Shown piece by piece: positions 16,312 through 24,176 of a stretch of 64,000 bases of DNA; positions within the stretch are counted from its first letter, which is position 1, and the number at the start of each line of letters is the position of its first letter. The DNA lies in NCBI GenBank assembly GCA_963824395.1, contig CAWGPF010000001.1, positions 248,001 through 312,000 on the forward strand, written 5' to 3'. Both the position numbers and the translations under genes were made by a program. This stretch comes from 13-2-20CM-66-19 sp963824395 (lineage in GTDB: Bacteria > Pseudomonadota > Gammaproteobacteria > Steroidobacterales > Steroidobacteraceae). The notes beneath the pieces are model-generated. The model worked only from the letters and a program-made list of their open reading frames with translations, had not been told where the DNA came from and searched no databases.

Positions 16312-16394
16312 GGGATGGCAACGGTGGTAGCGTGGCGGCAGCTGCACGGGCAGCCATCGTGAAGTGTAGCAGAGGCGAAAGGGCGCACCCGGGC

Positions 16395-17309
16395 ATGACT
16401 GAAGTCCTCGACGGCCGCGTGATCGCCGCCTTTGGCCGCCACCTCCTGGTGCGCACCCGCGACGGCGCGCAGCTGAAGGCGCGCCCCTTCGGGCGCGCGC
16501 TGAGCATCGTGTGCGGCGATGAGGTGCGCTGCCGCGTCGGCGAGCACCACGAGGAGCTGCACGTCACCGAGGTGCTGCCGCGGCGCACCGCGCTTTATCG
16601 CTCGAACCTGCGCGGCGCCGCGGAGCCGGTGGTCGCGAACCTGACGCAGCTGCTGGTGGTGCTGGCCGCGCTCCCGCAGCCGGACTTCTTCGTCATCGAC
16701 CGCTACCTCGCCGCCGCCACAGCCGCGGGCATCGCGGCGCTGCTGGTCGTGAACAAGAGCGACCTTGCCAGCGCCGGCTCACTGCAGGAGGAGCTCGAGA
16801 TCTACGCCGCCGCGGGCTACCCGCACCTGAGCGCCTCGGCGGTCGACGAGGCGGGCACGCAGGCGCTGCGTCTCGCGCTCGCTCCGGGCGCGATTGCCGC
16901 CCTGGTCGGCCAGTCCGGCGTCGGCAAGTCCTCGCTGGTGCGCTGCCTGGTGCCGGAGGCGGAGGTGGCGGTCGGAGAGCTGGTGCGCGAGGAAGAAGGC
17001 CGGCACACGACCACCGCGGCGCGCTGGTACGACCTGCCCAATGGCGCAGCCCTCATCGACTCCCCGGGGGTGCGCGACTTCGCCCCCGCGGTCCAGGCGC
17101 TCGATGAGCGCGCGCTCGGCTTCGTCGAAATCGAGCGGCTGGCGAGCGGCTGCCGCTTCGCCGACTGCCGTCACATGCGCGAACCGGGGTGCGCGGTACA
17201 GGCCGCGGTCGCAAGCGGCGCCTTCGCGGCGCGCCGCTACGAAAGCTACCGGCGCCTGCGGCGGCTGTACGAGGAGCTGCAGGCGCGGCGCGCGCCGCGC
17301 GCACACTAG
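16395..17309 (+). CDS. rsgA: RsgA, ribosome small-subunit-dependent GTPase
   Basis: RsgA is a circularly permuted GTPase that checks late 30S maturation. The 304-residue product has an N-terminal OB fold (GRVIAAFGRHLLVRTRDGAQL), then the permuted motifs: NKSD (G4), GQSGVGKSSL (G1/P-loop), the Thr switch in GRHTTTAARWYDL, and DSPGVRDF (G3). The C-terminal zinc knuckle is CRFADCRHMREPGC. The ATG at 16395 gives normal length; a GTG at 16332 would only add a poorly conserved extension. Its stop interlocks with that of the convergent transporter gene in a CTAG palindrome. Confidence 0.95.
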   Translation: MTEVLDGRVIAAFGRHLLVRTRDGAQLKARPFGRALSIVCGDEVRCRVGEHHEELHVTEVLPRRTALYRSNLRGAAEPVVANLTQLLVVLAALPQPDFFVIDRYLAAATAAGIAALLVVNKSDLASAGSLQEELEIYAAAGYPHLSASAVDEAGTQALRLALAPGAIAALVGQSGVGKSSLVRCLVPEAEVAVGELVREEEGRHTTTAARWYDLPNGAALIDSPGVRDFAPAVQALDERALGFVEIERLASGCRFADCRHMREPGCAVQAAVASGAFAARRYESYRRLRRLYEELQARRAPRAH

Positions 17310-18847
17310 CCGCTCGGGGGTTGCACGTTGGCGAGCGCCGCCTGGGCCTTGCCGGCCGGCGCGCCCGCGCCCTCCTGGTGCTGGCTGATCGCGCTGCCGT
17401 CGCCGGCGCGCAGCGAGCGGAACACGATGGTGGAGAGGATGGTCGCGGCGCCGAGCACGAGGAACGCCCGGTGCACGCCGTGGATCATTTCCGCCGCTGT
17501 CGTATGGAAGCGGTCGGGCACGAAGATCGCCGCGACCAGGGACGCGGTGGCGACTCCGAAGCTCATCGACAGCTGCTGCGCCGTGCTGCCGATGGTGCTG
17601 GCGACGCCGGCGTCCGCTTCCGCAACGTCCGCGTACACGAGCGTGTTCATGCTGGTGTACTGCAGCGACTGGAAGAACCCGTAGGCGAAGGCCTGCACCA
17701 CGATGAGCCATACCGGCGTGGCGGCGCCGATGGTGGCGAACAGCCCGATGAGCAGCCCGAGGATCACGGTGTTGGAGACCAGCACCGCGCGGTAGCCGAA
17801 AGTCGCCAGGATGCGGGGCGTGAAGACCTTGAGGCTGATGGCCGCGACCGCCTGCGGCATCATGAGCAGGCCGGACTCGATCGGCGTGTAGCCAAGGCCC
17901 ACCTGGTAGAGCAGCGGAAAGAGGAACGGCACGCCGCCGATGGCCACCCGCGTGAAGAAGCTGCCGCTGACGGCGGCGCGGAAGGTGCGGATCTTGAACA
18001 GCGCGAGCTTAAGCAGCGGATAGGCGGTGCGCGCGGCGCGCAGCCCGTAGGCGCCGAGCAGCGCTGCGGACAGCGCCAGCAGCGCCACGATCGGGCCGAC
18101 GCCCAGGCGGTGCTCGCCGAACACCTCGAGCACGTAGGACAGCAGCGCAATGCCGGAGCTGAAGAGGATGAGTCCCGCCACGTCGAGCGGCGGGCTGTGT
18201 GCCTCGCGGTAGTCGGGCAGGTAGCGGTACACGAGGTAGAGGCCCGCCAGCCCGATCGGCACGTTCAGGAAAAAGATCACGCTCCAGTGCAGGTAGCCGG
18301 TGATGAAGCCCCCCGCCACGGGTCCCAGCATCGGGCCAATCAGGCCCGGGATGGCGACGAAGCTCATCGCCCGCACCAGCTCTGACTTCGGGAAGGTGCG
18401 CACCAGGGTGAGCCTTCCGACCGGCACCATCATCGCGCCGCCGCAGCCCTGCAGGATGCGGAAAGCCACCAGCCAGTGGATGTTGCGCGCCAGCCCGCAC
18501 AGCAGCGACCCGAGGGCGAAGAGCAGGATGGCGCCGCCGAACACCCGGCGCGTGCCGAAGCGGTTCGCCATCCAGCCGCTGACCGGGATGAATACCGCAA
18601 GACTCAGCGAATAGCTCGACAGCACCGACTTCATGCTCAGCGGCGCCACCGCGAGCGCGCGCGCGATGCTCGGCACGGCGGTGTTCAGGATCGTGGTGTC
18701 GAGCGCCTGCATGAAGAACGCCACCGCCACGAGCCACGGCAGCAGCTCGCGCGGCGTACCGCCCGGGGTGCCTGCCGCGGGGAGCGGCGGGAGCGCAGCG
18801 GCGGAGACAGGGGCGCGTGGGCCCGCGGGGCCGGCGGGCACGCTCAC
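17306..18847 (-). CDS. DHA2-family (EmrB/QacA-type) MFS efflux transporter
   Basis: The 513-residue product has about 14 hydrophobic helices and the DHA2 signatures: ALDTTILNTAVPSIA in helix 1, the WMANRFGTRRVFGG loop (motif A), the VAFRILQGCGGAMMVP segment and the antiporter-like PGLIGPMLGPVAGGFI (motif C). This supports a proton-driven multidrug exporter; the substrate cannot be read from sequence. No EmrA-type periplasmic adaptor or regulator gene is adjacent. The GTG start overlaps the recR stop by one base (TAGTG), so it is probably read from the recR transcript. Confidence 0.87.
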   Translation of the reverse strand: MSVPAGPAGPRAPVSAAALPPLPAAGTPGGTPRELLPWLVAVAFFMQALDTTILNTAVPSIARALAVAPLSMKSVLSSYSLSLAVFIPVSGWMANRFGTRRVFGGAILLFALGSLLCGLARNIHWLVAFRILQGCGGAMMVPVGRLTLVRTFPKSELVRAMSFVAIPGLIGPMLGPVAGGFITGYLHWSVIFFLNVPIGLAGLYLVYRYLPDYREAHSPPLDVAGLILFSSGIALLSYVLEVFGEHRLGVGPIVALLALSAALLGAYGLRAARTAYPLLKLALFKIRTFRAAVSGSFFTRVAIGGVPFLFPLLYQVGLGYTPIESGLLMMPQAVAAISLKVFTPRILATFGYRAVLVSNTVILGLLIGLFATIGAATPVWLIVVQAFAYGFFQSLQYTSMNTLVYADVAEADAGVASTIGSTAQQLSMSFGVATASLVAAIFVPDRFHTTAAEMIHGVHRAFLVLGAATILSTIVFRSLRAGDGSAISQHQEGAGAPAGKAQAALANVQPPSG

Positions 18848-19443
18848 TAGAGCGACTGGCGTCCGGCGAGCGCGTGCGCCAGCGTGCCGCCATCAACGTA
18901 CTCGAGCTCCCCGCCCACCGGCACGCCGTGCGCGATGCGGCTGGCGCGGATGCCGCGGCGCGTGGCAAGTTCGCTCAGGTAATGGGCGGTCGCCTCCCCC
19001 TCGACCGTTGAGTTGGTGGCGAGGATCAGTTCGCGCACGCCGCCCTCGGCGAGGATCGCCTCGAGCTCGCGCACGCCGAGCTCCTCGGGCCCGATGCCGT
19101 CGAGCGGCGAGAGGTGGCCCATGAGGACGAAGTAGCGGCCGCGATAGCTGCCACTCGACTCGATCGCCACCACGTCCGCCGGCGACTCCACCGCGCACAA
19201 CAGCGCCGCATCGCGCTCGCGCGCCGCGCAGATCACGCACAGCGCCTCCTCGGTGAGCATGCGGCAGCGCTGGCAGCGCGTGACGCGCTCGAGCGCCGCG
19301 GCGAGTGCCTCGGTGAGGCCGCGGGCACCCGGTCGCCCCTCCTGCAGCAGGTGAAAGGCCATGCGCTGCGCGCTCTTGGGGCCCACGCCCGGCAGCACGC
19401 GCAGCGCTTCGATGAGTCGCGCCAGGTGCGGGGAATGCTTCAT
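18847..19443 (-). CDS. recR: RecR, recombination mediator
   Basis: RecR works with RecO and RecF to load RecA on SSB-coated gapped DNA. The 198-residue product has the N-terminal helix-hairpin-helix (LPGVGPKSAQRMAFHLL), a C4 zinc finger (CQRCRMLTEEALCVIC), a Toprim domain (VVAIESSGSYRGRYFVLMGHLSPLDGIGP in pieces, EGEATAHYLSELA) and the C-terminal GVPVGGELEYVDGGTLAHAL. It is co-oriented with dnaX and ybaB in the classical dnaX-ybaB-recR operon, ten bases after ybaB. Confidence 0.97.
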   Translation of the reverse strand: MKHSPHLARLIEALRVLPGVGPKSAQRMAFHLLQEGRPGARGLTEALAAALERVTRCQRCRMLTEEALCVICAARERDAALLCAVESPADVVAIESSGSYRGRYFVLMGHLSPLDGIGPEELGVRELEAILAEGGVRELILATNSTVEGEATAHYLSELATRRGIRASRIAHGVPVGGELEYVDGGTLAHALAGRQSL

Positions 19444-19453
19444 CGCGTCCCGG

Positions 19454-19777
19454 TCAGAACGGCAGCTTCATGCCGGGCGGCAGCTGCAGGCCGGAGGTCA
19501 GTCCGGACATCTTCTCGGCCACGCGCGCCTCGACCTTGTGCACCGCGTCGTTGGCCGCGGCGGCGATGAGGTCCTCGAGCATGTCGCGGTCCTCCCCGCT
19601 CACGCTCGGCTCGATCTGCACGCGCTTCACCTCGTGCTTGCCGTTCATGGTGATCTTCACCATGCCGCCACCGGACTCGCCGATGACCTCGATATTGGCG
19701 ATCTCGGCCTGCGCCTTCTGCATGTTGGCCTGCATGGCCTGGGCCTGCTTCATCAGGTTGTTGAAGTTCGGTTTCAT
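19454..19777 (-). CDS. ybaB: YbaB/EbfC nucleoid-associated protein
   Basis: A 107-residue DNA-binding protein of the YbaB/EbfC family, which forms a dimeric tweezer-like fold. Visible are the Met/Gln-rich N-terminal helix (FNNLMKQAQAMQANMQKAQ), the central GMVKITMNGKHEVKRVQIEPS and EDRDMLEDLIAAAANDAV, and a C-terminal GLQLPPGMKLPF. It sits between dnaX and recR, the conserved operon position. Confidence 0.95.
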   Translation of the reverse strand: MKPNFNNLMKQAQAMQANMQKAQAEIANIEVIGESGGGMVKITMNGKHEVKRVQIEPSVSGEDRDMLEDLIAAAANDAVHKVEARVAEKMSGLTSGLQLPPGMKLPF

Positions 19778-19820
19778 CCTCGGTGCTTCCTCGGGCGCGG
19801 CGGCGCCGCCAGCTGTGAAC

Positions 19821-21407
19821 TCATTTTACCGGGCGCACGGTGTCGGGGAGCACGGTGGCGCCGAAGCGCTCGCGCAGCCCCTTGACCCCGGCGTCCTCCT
19901 CGAAGGCGCGCCGCGCCAGCGACAACTCCTCGTCCGAGGCGCGCAGCCGCGCCTGCGCGGGAGTCTCGGCGCCGGCTGTCACCGTCTGGAACTCAAGTCG
20001 CACCGGCTCGCCGTAGTGCCGTGCGAGCGCCTGGGAGAGCTTCTCCTCGAGCGCCGGGGTACGCAGCAGCTGGTTGCGCGGGTCGAGCGCCAGGCGCACC
20101 ACCGCCCCCTGGCGGCCGATGAACACGCAGTGGTTGGCGAGCTGGCGCGTGGCACCGGAGACCTCCAGCTGCCCCAAGGTCTGCGCCCAGGCGCCCGCCG
20201 CGGCTGCCGGGGCGGCGGCGGGAGCGGCAGCCCCCGGCGCACGCGGCGCGACCTCGCGCGCCGCACCCGGCCCTGCTTCGGCGCGGCGCAGCGCGGCCGG
20301 TGCCACCGCACCCGCCCCCGCGGCGGCCGGGCGGAAGGCGAGCATGCGCAGCAGCGTCATCTCGAAGCCGCTCTTCGGATCGGGTGCCAGGGGCAGATCG
20401 CGCCGACCGATGATGGCGGTCTGGTAGTACAGCTGCACGTCCTCGGGCGCGAGCAGCTGCGCGAGGCGCGCGAGGAGTTCCGGCTCGTAGAGCTCATCGC
20501 CCTCGTAGTCGGCGAGCGCCTGGCGGAAGCCGACCCGCACCAGCAGGGCCGCGAGCTCATCGAGCACCTGCGCATAATCCGGGGCGAACTCCTCGAGCGA
20601 CTGGGCGCACTTCATCAGGCCACCGCTCTCGCCCGCGGCCAGCAGCTCCGCGAGCCGGACCACGTGGTCGCGCGCGATGGTGCCGAGCATGGCGCGCGCC
20701 TCGGCCTCGCCTGCCTTGCCGCCGCCGAAGGCGATCAGCTGGTCAAGGAGCGACAGCCCGTCGCGCATGCTGCCGTCGGCGGCCTGCGCCACGAGCTTCA
20801 GGCCGGCGGCCTCGAAGGGCACGCCCTCCTCCTGGAGGATGTGCTGCATGTGGGCGGCGATCGCGACGGCCGGCAGGCGCTTCAGGCTGAACTGCAGGCA
20901 GCGCGACAGCACCGTCACCGGCAGCTTCTGCGGGTCGGTGGTCGCGAGCAGGAACTTCACGTGCGGCGGGGGCTCTTCGAGCGTCTTCAGGAGCGCATTG
21001 AAGGAGTGCGCCGAGAGCATGTGAACCTCGTCGATGAGGTACACCTTGTAGCGGCCGCGCGAGGGGGCGTACTGCACGTTGTCGAGCAGCTCGCGCGTGT
21101 CGTCGACCTTGGTGCGCGAGGCGGCATCGACCTCGATCAGATCCGGGAAGCGCCCGGCGTCGATCTCGCGGCAGCTGGCGCAGGTGCCATCCGGCTGCGC
21201 CGTCATGCCCTTCTCGCAGTTGAGGCACTTGGCGAGGATGCGCGCGATGGTGGTCTTGCCGACCCCGCGCGTACCGGTGAAGAGGAAGGCGTGGTGCACG
21301 CGCCCGCTCTCGAGCGCATTCACCAGCGCGCGCCGCACGTGCTCCTGGCCGATCAGCTCGGTGAAGTTCTTCGGCCGCCACTTGCGGGCGAGTGCGGTGT
21401 AGCTCAT
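19821..21407 (-). CDS. dnaX: DNA polymerase III subunit gamma/tau
   Basis: DnaX is the ATPase core of the clamp loader. The 528-residue product begins YTALARKWRPKNFTELIGQ, has Walker A GTRGVGKTTIARILA, the zinc-binding cysteines in CLNCEKG...CASCREI, the Walker B-region YKVYLIDEVHMLS, and sensor 1 LLATTDPQKLP. After an Ala/Pro-rich linker (about residues 365-405) a tau C-terminal region follows, ending at TVRPVK. It is shorter than the 643-residue E. coli tau, and I found no A-AAA-AAG slippery site, so a separate gamma form is not predicted from sequence. The SRP RNA gene lies just upstream. Confidence 0.95.
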   Translation of the reverse strand: MSYTALARKWRPKNFTELIGQEHVRRALVNALESGRVHHAFLFTGTRGVGKTTIARILAKCLNCEKGMTAQPDGTCASCREIDAGRFPDLIEVDAASRTKVDDTRELLDNVQYAPSRGRYKVYLIDEVHMLSAHSFNALLKTLEEPPPHVKFLLATTDPQKLPVTVLSRCLQFSLKRLPAVAIAAHMQHILQEEGVPFEAAGLKLVAQAADGSMRDGLSLLDQLIAFGGGKAGEAEARAMLGTIARDHVVRLAELLAAGESGGLMKCAQSLEEFAPDYAQVLDELAALLVRVGFRQALADYEGDELYEPELLARLAQLLAPEDVQLYYQTAIIGRRDLPLAPDPKSGFEMTLLRMLAFRPAAAGAGAVAPAALRRAEAGPGAAREVAPRAPGAAAPAAAPAAAAGAWAQTLGQLEVSGATRQLANHCVFIGRQGAVVRLALDPRNQLLRTPALEEKLSQALARHYGEPVRLEFQTVTAGAETPAQARLRASDEELSLARRAFEEDAGVKGLRERFGATVLPDTVRPVK

Positions 21408-21436
21408 GAAGCGGTCCTTAGCGCCGCGGCAATGGA

Positions 21437-21549
21437 GGCGGCCCGCACCAGCTTAAGCTCCGGCACCCGACATCGCCGCTGCCGCTGCTGCCTTCCGGCC
21501 CTGACGGGATTCACGACTGGTCGTCGCGGAGAAACCAATGCGGGCCACC
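21437..21549 (-). ncRNA. ffs: Signal recognition particle RNA (4.5S, small bacterial type)
   Basis: On the minus strand the hallmark apical domain GTCAGGGCCGGAAGGCAGCAG is present around 21504-21484, with the asymmetric loop and GGAA tetraloop that bind Ffh. The ends GGTGGCCCGCA (21549-21539) and TGCGGGCCGCC (21447-21437) pair over 11 bp with one G-U. About 113 nt, like E. coli 4.5S RNA. The exact ends are estimated from this pairing. It lies between tRNA-Ser and dnaX on the same strand; the Ffh protein gene is at 52-54 kb. Confidence 0.92.
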
Positions 21550-21570
21550 ATGGTCCTTCGCGTCAGGCGG

Positions 21571-21662
21571 TGGCGGAGAGGGTGGGATTCGAACCCACGA
21601 ACACCCGTGAAGATGTTACTGGAATTCCAGTCCAGCGCCTTCGACCGCTCGGCCACCTCTCC
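21571..21662 (-). tRNA. tRNA-Ser (GGA anticodon)
   Basis: A 92-nt class II tRNA with encoded CCA. The acceptor GGAGAGG (21662-21656) pairs with CCTCTCC, followed by discriminator G and CCA (21573-21571). The anticodon stem CTGGA/TCCAG encloses the loop CTGGAAT, so the anticodon is GGA at 21628-21626, reading UCC and UCU. A long variable arm and the T-loop GGTTCGAAT are present, as expected for serine. It is immediately upstream of ffs. Confidence 0.96.
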
Positions 21663-21712
21663 AATCAAATACTTACGCGCCTCCCCGGGCGGCCTCTCAG
21701 GGGCGCGACCGG

Positions 21713-21732
21713 CGCGCCCCCAAGGGGGCGCG
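21713..21732. terminator. GC-rich hairpin downstream of the BamC-like gene
   Basis: cgcgccccc-aa-gggggcgcg is a perfect 9-bp inverted repeat, about 48 bp beyond the stop of the minus-strand lipoprotein gene and 51 bp before tRNA-Ser. There is no T-tract, so terminator activity is only inferred from position and stem strength. Confidence 0.4.
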
Positions 21733-21779
21733 AATCATAAAGCATGGCGTGCCCAGCCGCACCCGCGCCGGCGGGGCGC

Positions 21780-22070
21780 CTAGGCCTGGGGGGTGGTCGT
21801 AGGCTTAGCCACCTTGAACGGCGGCGGCTGGTCGAGACACGGATCCTTCGGGCCCCGCGGCGGCGGGGGCGGCTCATTGAGCACCGGCAGCTTCAGGAGG
21901 CTGGCGGTGTCGGGCGCATCGACGCCTTCGGGGATCTTCAGGCCCGCCCCGGTGCGGGCGCTCTGGTAGGGCTGGGGCTTATGGCAGGCGCCGGCCCCGC
22001 GCAAGGTCTTGCAGCCGGCTCCTGCCACGATGAACACGCTGAGGCCCAAGACGGCCAGAAACTTCCTCAT
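21780..22070 (-). CDS. Short BamC-like (NlpB) outer-membrane lipoprotein
   Basis: This 96-residue lipoprotein has a signal peptide and lipobox (FIVAGAGC, cysteine about residue 20), then a Pro-rich chain. The pattern Y-x2-A-x5-LKIPEGVDAPDTASLLKLPVL resembles the extended N-terminal segment of BamC that wraps around BamD. The position directly downstream of dapA is where bamC lies in gammaproteobacteria. The two helix-grip domains of full BamC (about 340 residues in E. coli) are absent, so this would be a minimal version. The BamC identity is inferred from motif and position; a plain unrelated lipoprotein is the alternative. Confidence 0.65.
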   Translation of the reverse strand: MRKFLAVLGLSVFIVAGAGCKTLRGAGACHKPQPYQSARTGAGLKIPEGVDAPDTASLLKLPVLNEPPPPPRGPKDPCLDQPPPFKVAKPTTTPQA

Positions 22071-22122
22071 TCTCGAATCCCTTTGGTAAATCGCTTCGGG
22101 ACCTTCGCCCGGTGCGCATGGT

Positions 22123-23001
22123 TCAGCCGAGGATGCCGGCAGCGCGTGCGGCAGCCAGCACCCCCGCCCGGTAGTCCTCCGCCAGCGGGGTCAGCGGCAA
22201 TCTTATACCAGCCGGAATCAGACCCATCTGCGTCAGGAGCCACTTGACCGGGATCGGGTTGGCCTCGAGGAACAAATCCCGGTGCAGCCCGGTGAGTGGC
22301 TCATCGAGCGCCAGCGCCCGCGCAAAATCCCCGCCGAGCGCGGCGGCCACCATCTCAGACATCGCCGCCGGCGCAACGTTCGCGGTCACCGAGATCACCC
22401 CGCGGGCGCCGGCGCGGATCACCTCGCGCGCGCTGGCATCATCGCCCGAGAGCACCACGAAGCCGCTCGCGCACCCGGCCACGAGCTCACGCACGCGCGC
22501 GCGATCCGGCACGGCTTCCTTGATGCCGACGATGCCGGCGACGCGCGACAGGCGCGCCACGGTGGCCGGCTGCATGTCGACCGCGGTACGCGCCGGCACG
22601 TTGTAGAGCACGAGCGGCTTGGTGCTGGCCGCGGCCACCGCCGCGAAATGCTGGTACAGGCCCTCCTGGGCCGGGCGGTTGTAGGCCGGCGTCACCACCA
22701 GGAGCGCATCCAGCGGCAGCCCCGAGAGCCAGCGCGCCCGCGCCACGGTCGCCGCGGTGCTGCTGCTGCCCGCACCGGCAATCACGGCCACGCGGCCGCG
22801 CGCGAGCGCGCAGGCGCGCTGCGTGAGCTCGCCGAGCTCCGCATCGCTCAAGGTCGCCGACTCCCCGGTGGTGCCCCCGACCACGATGCCACTCGTGCCG
22901 GAGCGCGCGTGCCAATCGATCAGGCGCTCCCAGGCGTCGAAGTCGACGGCCCCATCGGGGCGCATGGGTGTGACGATGGCAACCAGGCTGCCTGAAAACA
23001 T
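22123..23001 (-). CDS. dapA: 4-hydroxy-tetrahydrodipicolinate synthase
   Basis: DapA condenses pyruvate with aspartate semialdehyde in lysine and diaminopimelate synthesis. The 292-residue product begins MFSGSLVAIVTPM, carries the GGTTGES Thr pair, the catalytic tyrosine in LVLYNVPART, and the Schiff-base lysine in GIVGIKEAVPD. Length matches E. coli (292). The ATG at 23001 gives the canonical start; the frame is open farther upstream without homology. It is divergent from gcvR and followed 52 bp later by the BamC-like gene, a standard order. Confidence 0.96.
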   Translation of the reverse strand: MFSGSLVAIVTPMRPDGAVDFDAWERLIDWHARSGTSGIVVGGTTGESATLSDAELGELTQRACALARGRVAVIAGAGSSSTAATVARARWLSGLPLDALLVVTPAYNRPAQEGLYQHFAAVAAASTKPLVLYNVPARTAVDMQPATVARLSRVAGIVGIKEAVPDRARVRELVAGCASGFVVLSGDDASAREVIRAGARGVISVTANVAPAAMSEMVAAALGGDFARALALDEPLTGLHRDLFLEANPIPVKWLLTQMGLIPAGIRLPLTPLAEDYRAGVLAAARAAGILG

Positions 23002-23170
23002 GGGAAATCTAAGAGCGTTCGCGGGCGGGTCGCCGATGTTACGAGCGCCGGCGCAAGCGGGCAAGGCCGGCCGCGCTTGCGCCGCGCGCCAGGGTCGCGC
23101 TCGCTGCGCGCTCCCGGTACACTCCCGGGGGCGCGCCAACGGACAGCAGCCGACGAATACCAACCTACAG

Positions 23171-23701
23171 ATGAAGCAGCACCTGGCCGTTTCCGCGATC
23201 GGCAGCGACCGCACCGGCATGGTTCACGAGCTGACGCGCGTCATCAGCGAGTCCGGCGGCAATATCAGCGAAAGCCGCATGGCGAGCCTCGGCACCGAGT
23301 TCGCGATGCTGCTGCTGGTGTCGGGCAACTGGCACGCGCTCGCGAAGCTCGAGACCGAGCTCAAGCGCCTCGCCGAGACCAGCAACCTCAGCATTCACCT
23401 GAAGCGCACCGAGCCGCGCACGGCGCGCACCGACATGCTGCCGTACTCGATCGACGTCGTGTGCCTGGACCAGAGCGGCATCGTCTCGGGGCTGTCCGGG
23501 TTCTTTGCCACGCGCGGCATCGATATCGCGGAAGTCTCCACCCGCAGCTATCCTGCGGCCCATACCGGCGCGCCGATGTTCGCGGTGCAGATGATCGTCA
23601 ACGTGCCAAGCCGCATCCACGTCGCGCACCTGCGCGAGGAATTCATGGAGTTCTGCGATTCCCTCAATCTCGACGCCATCCTCGAACCGGTAAAATCCTG
23701 A
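23171..23701 (+). CDS. gcvR: GcvR-like ACT-domain regulator (glycine cleavage system repressor)
   Basis: The 176-residue product consists of two ACT domains, the first starting LAVSAIGSDRTGMVHELTRVI and the second YSIDVVCLDQSGIVSGLSGFF. In E. coli GcvR binds glycine and antagonises the activator GcvA. A GcvA-like LysR gene is present in this window (44955-45866), but any interaction is inference. Start ATG 23171. It is followed seven bases after its stop by bcp, the usual dapA/gcvR-bcp arrangement. Confidence 0.88.
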   Translation: MKQHLAVSAIGSDRTGMVHELTRVISESGGNISESRMASLGTEFAMLLLVSGNWHALAKLETELKRLAETSNLSIHLKRTEPRTARTDMLPYSIDVVCLDQSGIVSGLSGFFATRGIDIAEVSTRSYPAAHTGAPMFAVQMIVNVPSRIHVAHLREEFMEFCDSLNLDAILEPVKS

Positions 23702-23708
23702 AACAGAG

Positions 23709-24176
23709 ATGACGACGATCAAGCCGGGAGCCAAGGTGCCTCTGTTTTCACTGCCCATGAGCGGCGGTGGCACCTGGAGCCTGAAGGATGCGGCCGGCAA
23801 GAACCTCGTGATCTACTTCTACCCGAAGGACATGACCTCGGGCTGCACCCGCGAGTCGCAGGACTTCCGCGACCTCGCCGCGGCGTTCCGCAAGGCCGGC
23901 ACCCTCATCGTCGGGGTGTCGCGCGACCCGGTCGCCTCACATGACAAGTTCGCGGCCAGGGAGTCCCTGCCCTTCCCGCTGCTCGCCGACACGGACGAGA
24001 AAGTCTGCAAGCTGTTTGATGTCATCAAACAGAAAAGCCTTTACGGCAGAAAGTACCTGGGGGTGGAGCGCAGCACTTTCCTGCTGGATGGAAAGGCTCG
24101 CCTCGCTCAGGAGTGGCGCAAGGTTAAGGTGCCCGGTCACGCGGAGGAAGTACTTGAAGCAGCGCAGCGTTTATGA
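23709..24176 (+). CDS. bcp: Thioredoxin-dependent thiol peroxidase (Bcp/PrxQ family)
   Basis: Bcp reduces hydroperoxides. The 155-residue product has the peroxidatic cysteine C46 in YPKDMTSGCTRES. The resolving cysteine five residues later in E. coli Bcp is replaced by Q51. The only other cysteine is C100 in EKVCKLFDV, a position used as the resolving residue in some PrxQ proteins, so it is probably an atypical 2-Cys or 1-Cys enzyme. The C-terminal RSTFLLDGKARLAQEWRKVKV is typical. It overlaps the start chosen for the downstream PhoH gene by 23 bases. Confidence 0.93.
   Translation: MTTIKPGAKVPLFSLPMSGGGTWSLKDAAGKNLVIYFYPKDMTSGCTRESQDFRDLAAAFRKAGTLIVGVSRDPVASHDKFAARESLPFPLLADTDEKVCKLFDVIKQKSLYGRKYLGVERSTFLLDGKARLAQEWRKVKVPGHAEEVLEAAQRL

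Noticed and set aside
17189..18385. 398-residue plus-strand frame over the transporter gene
   Set aside because: It is antisense to a transporter with 14 recognisable helices and is composed of Arg, Ala, Glu, His and Gln strings.
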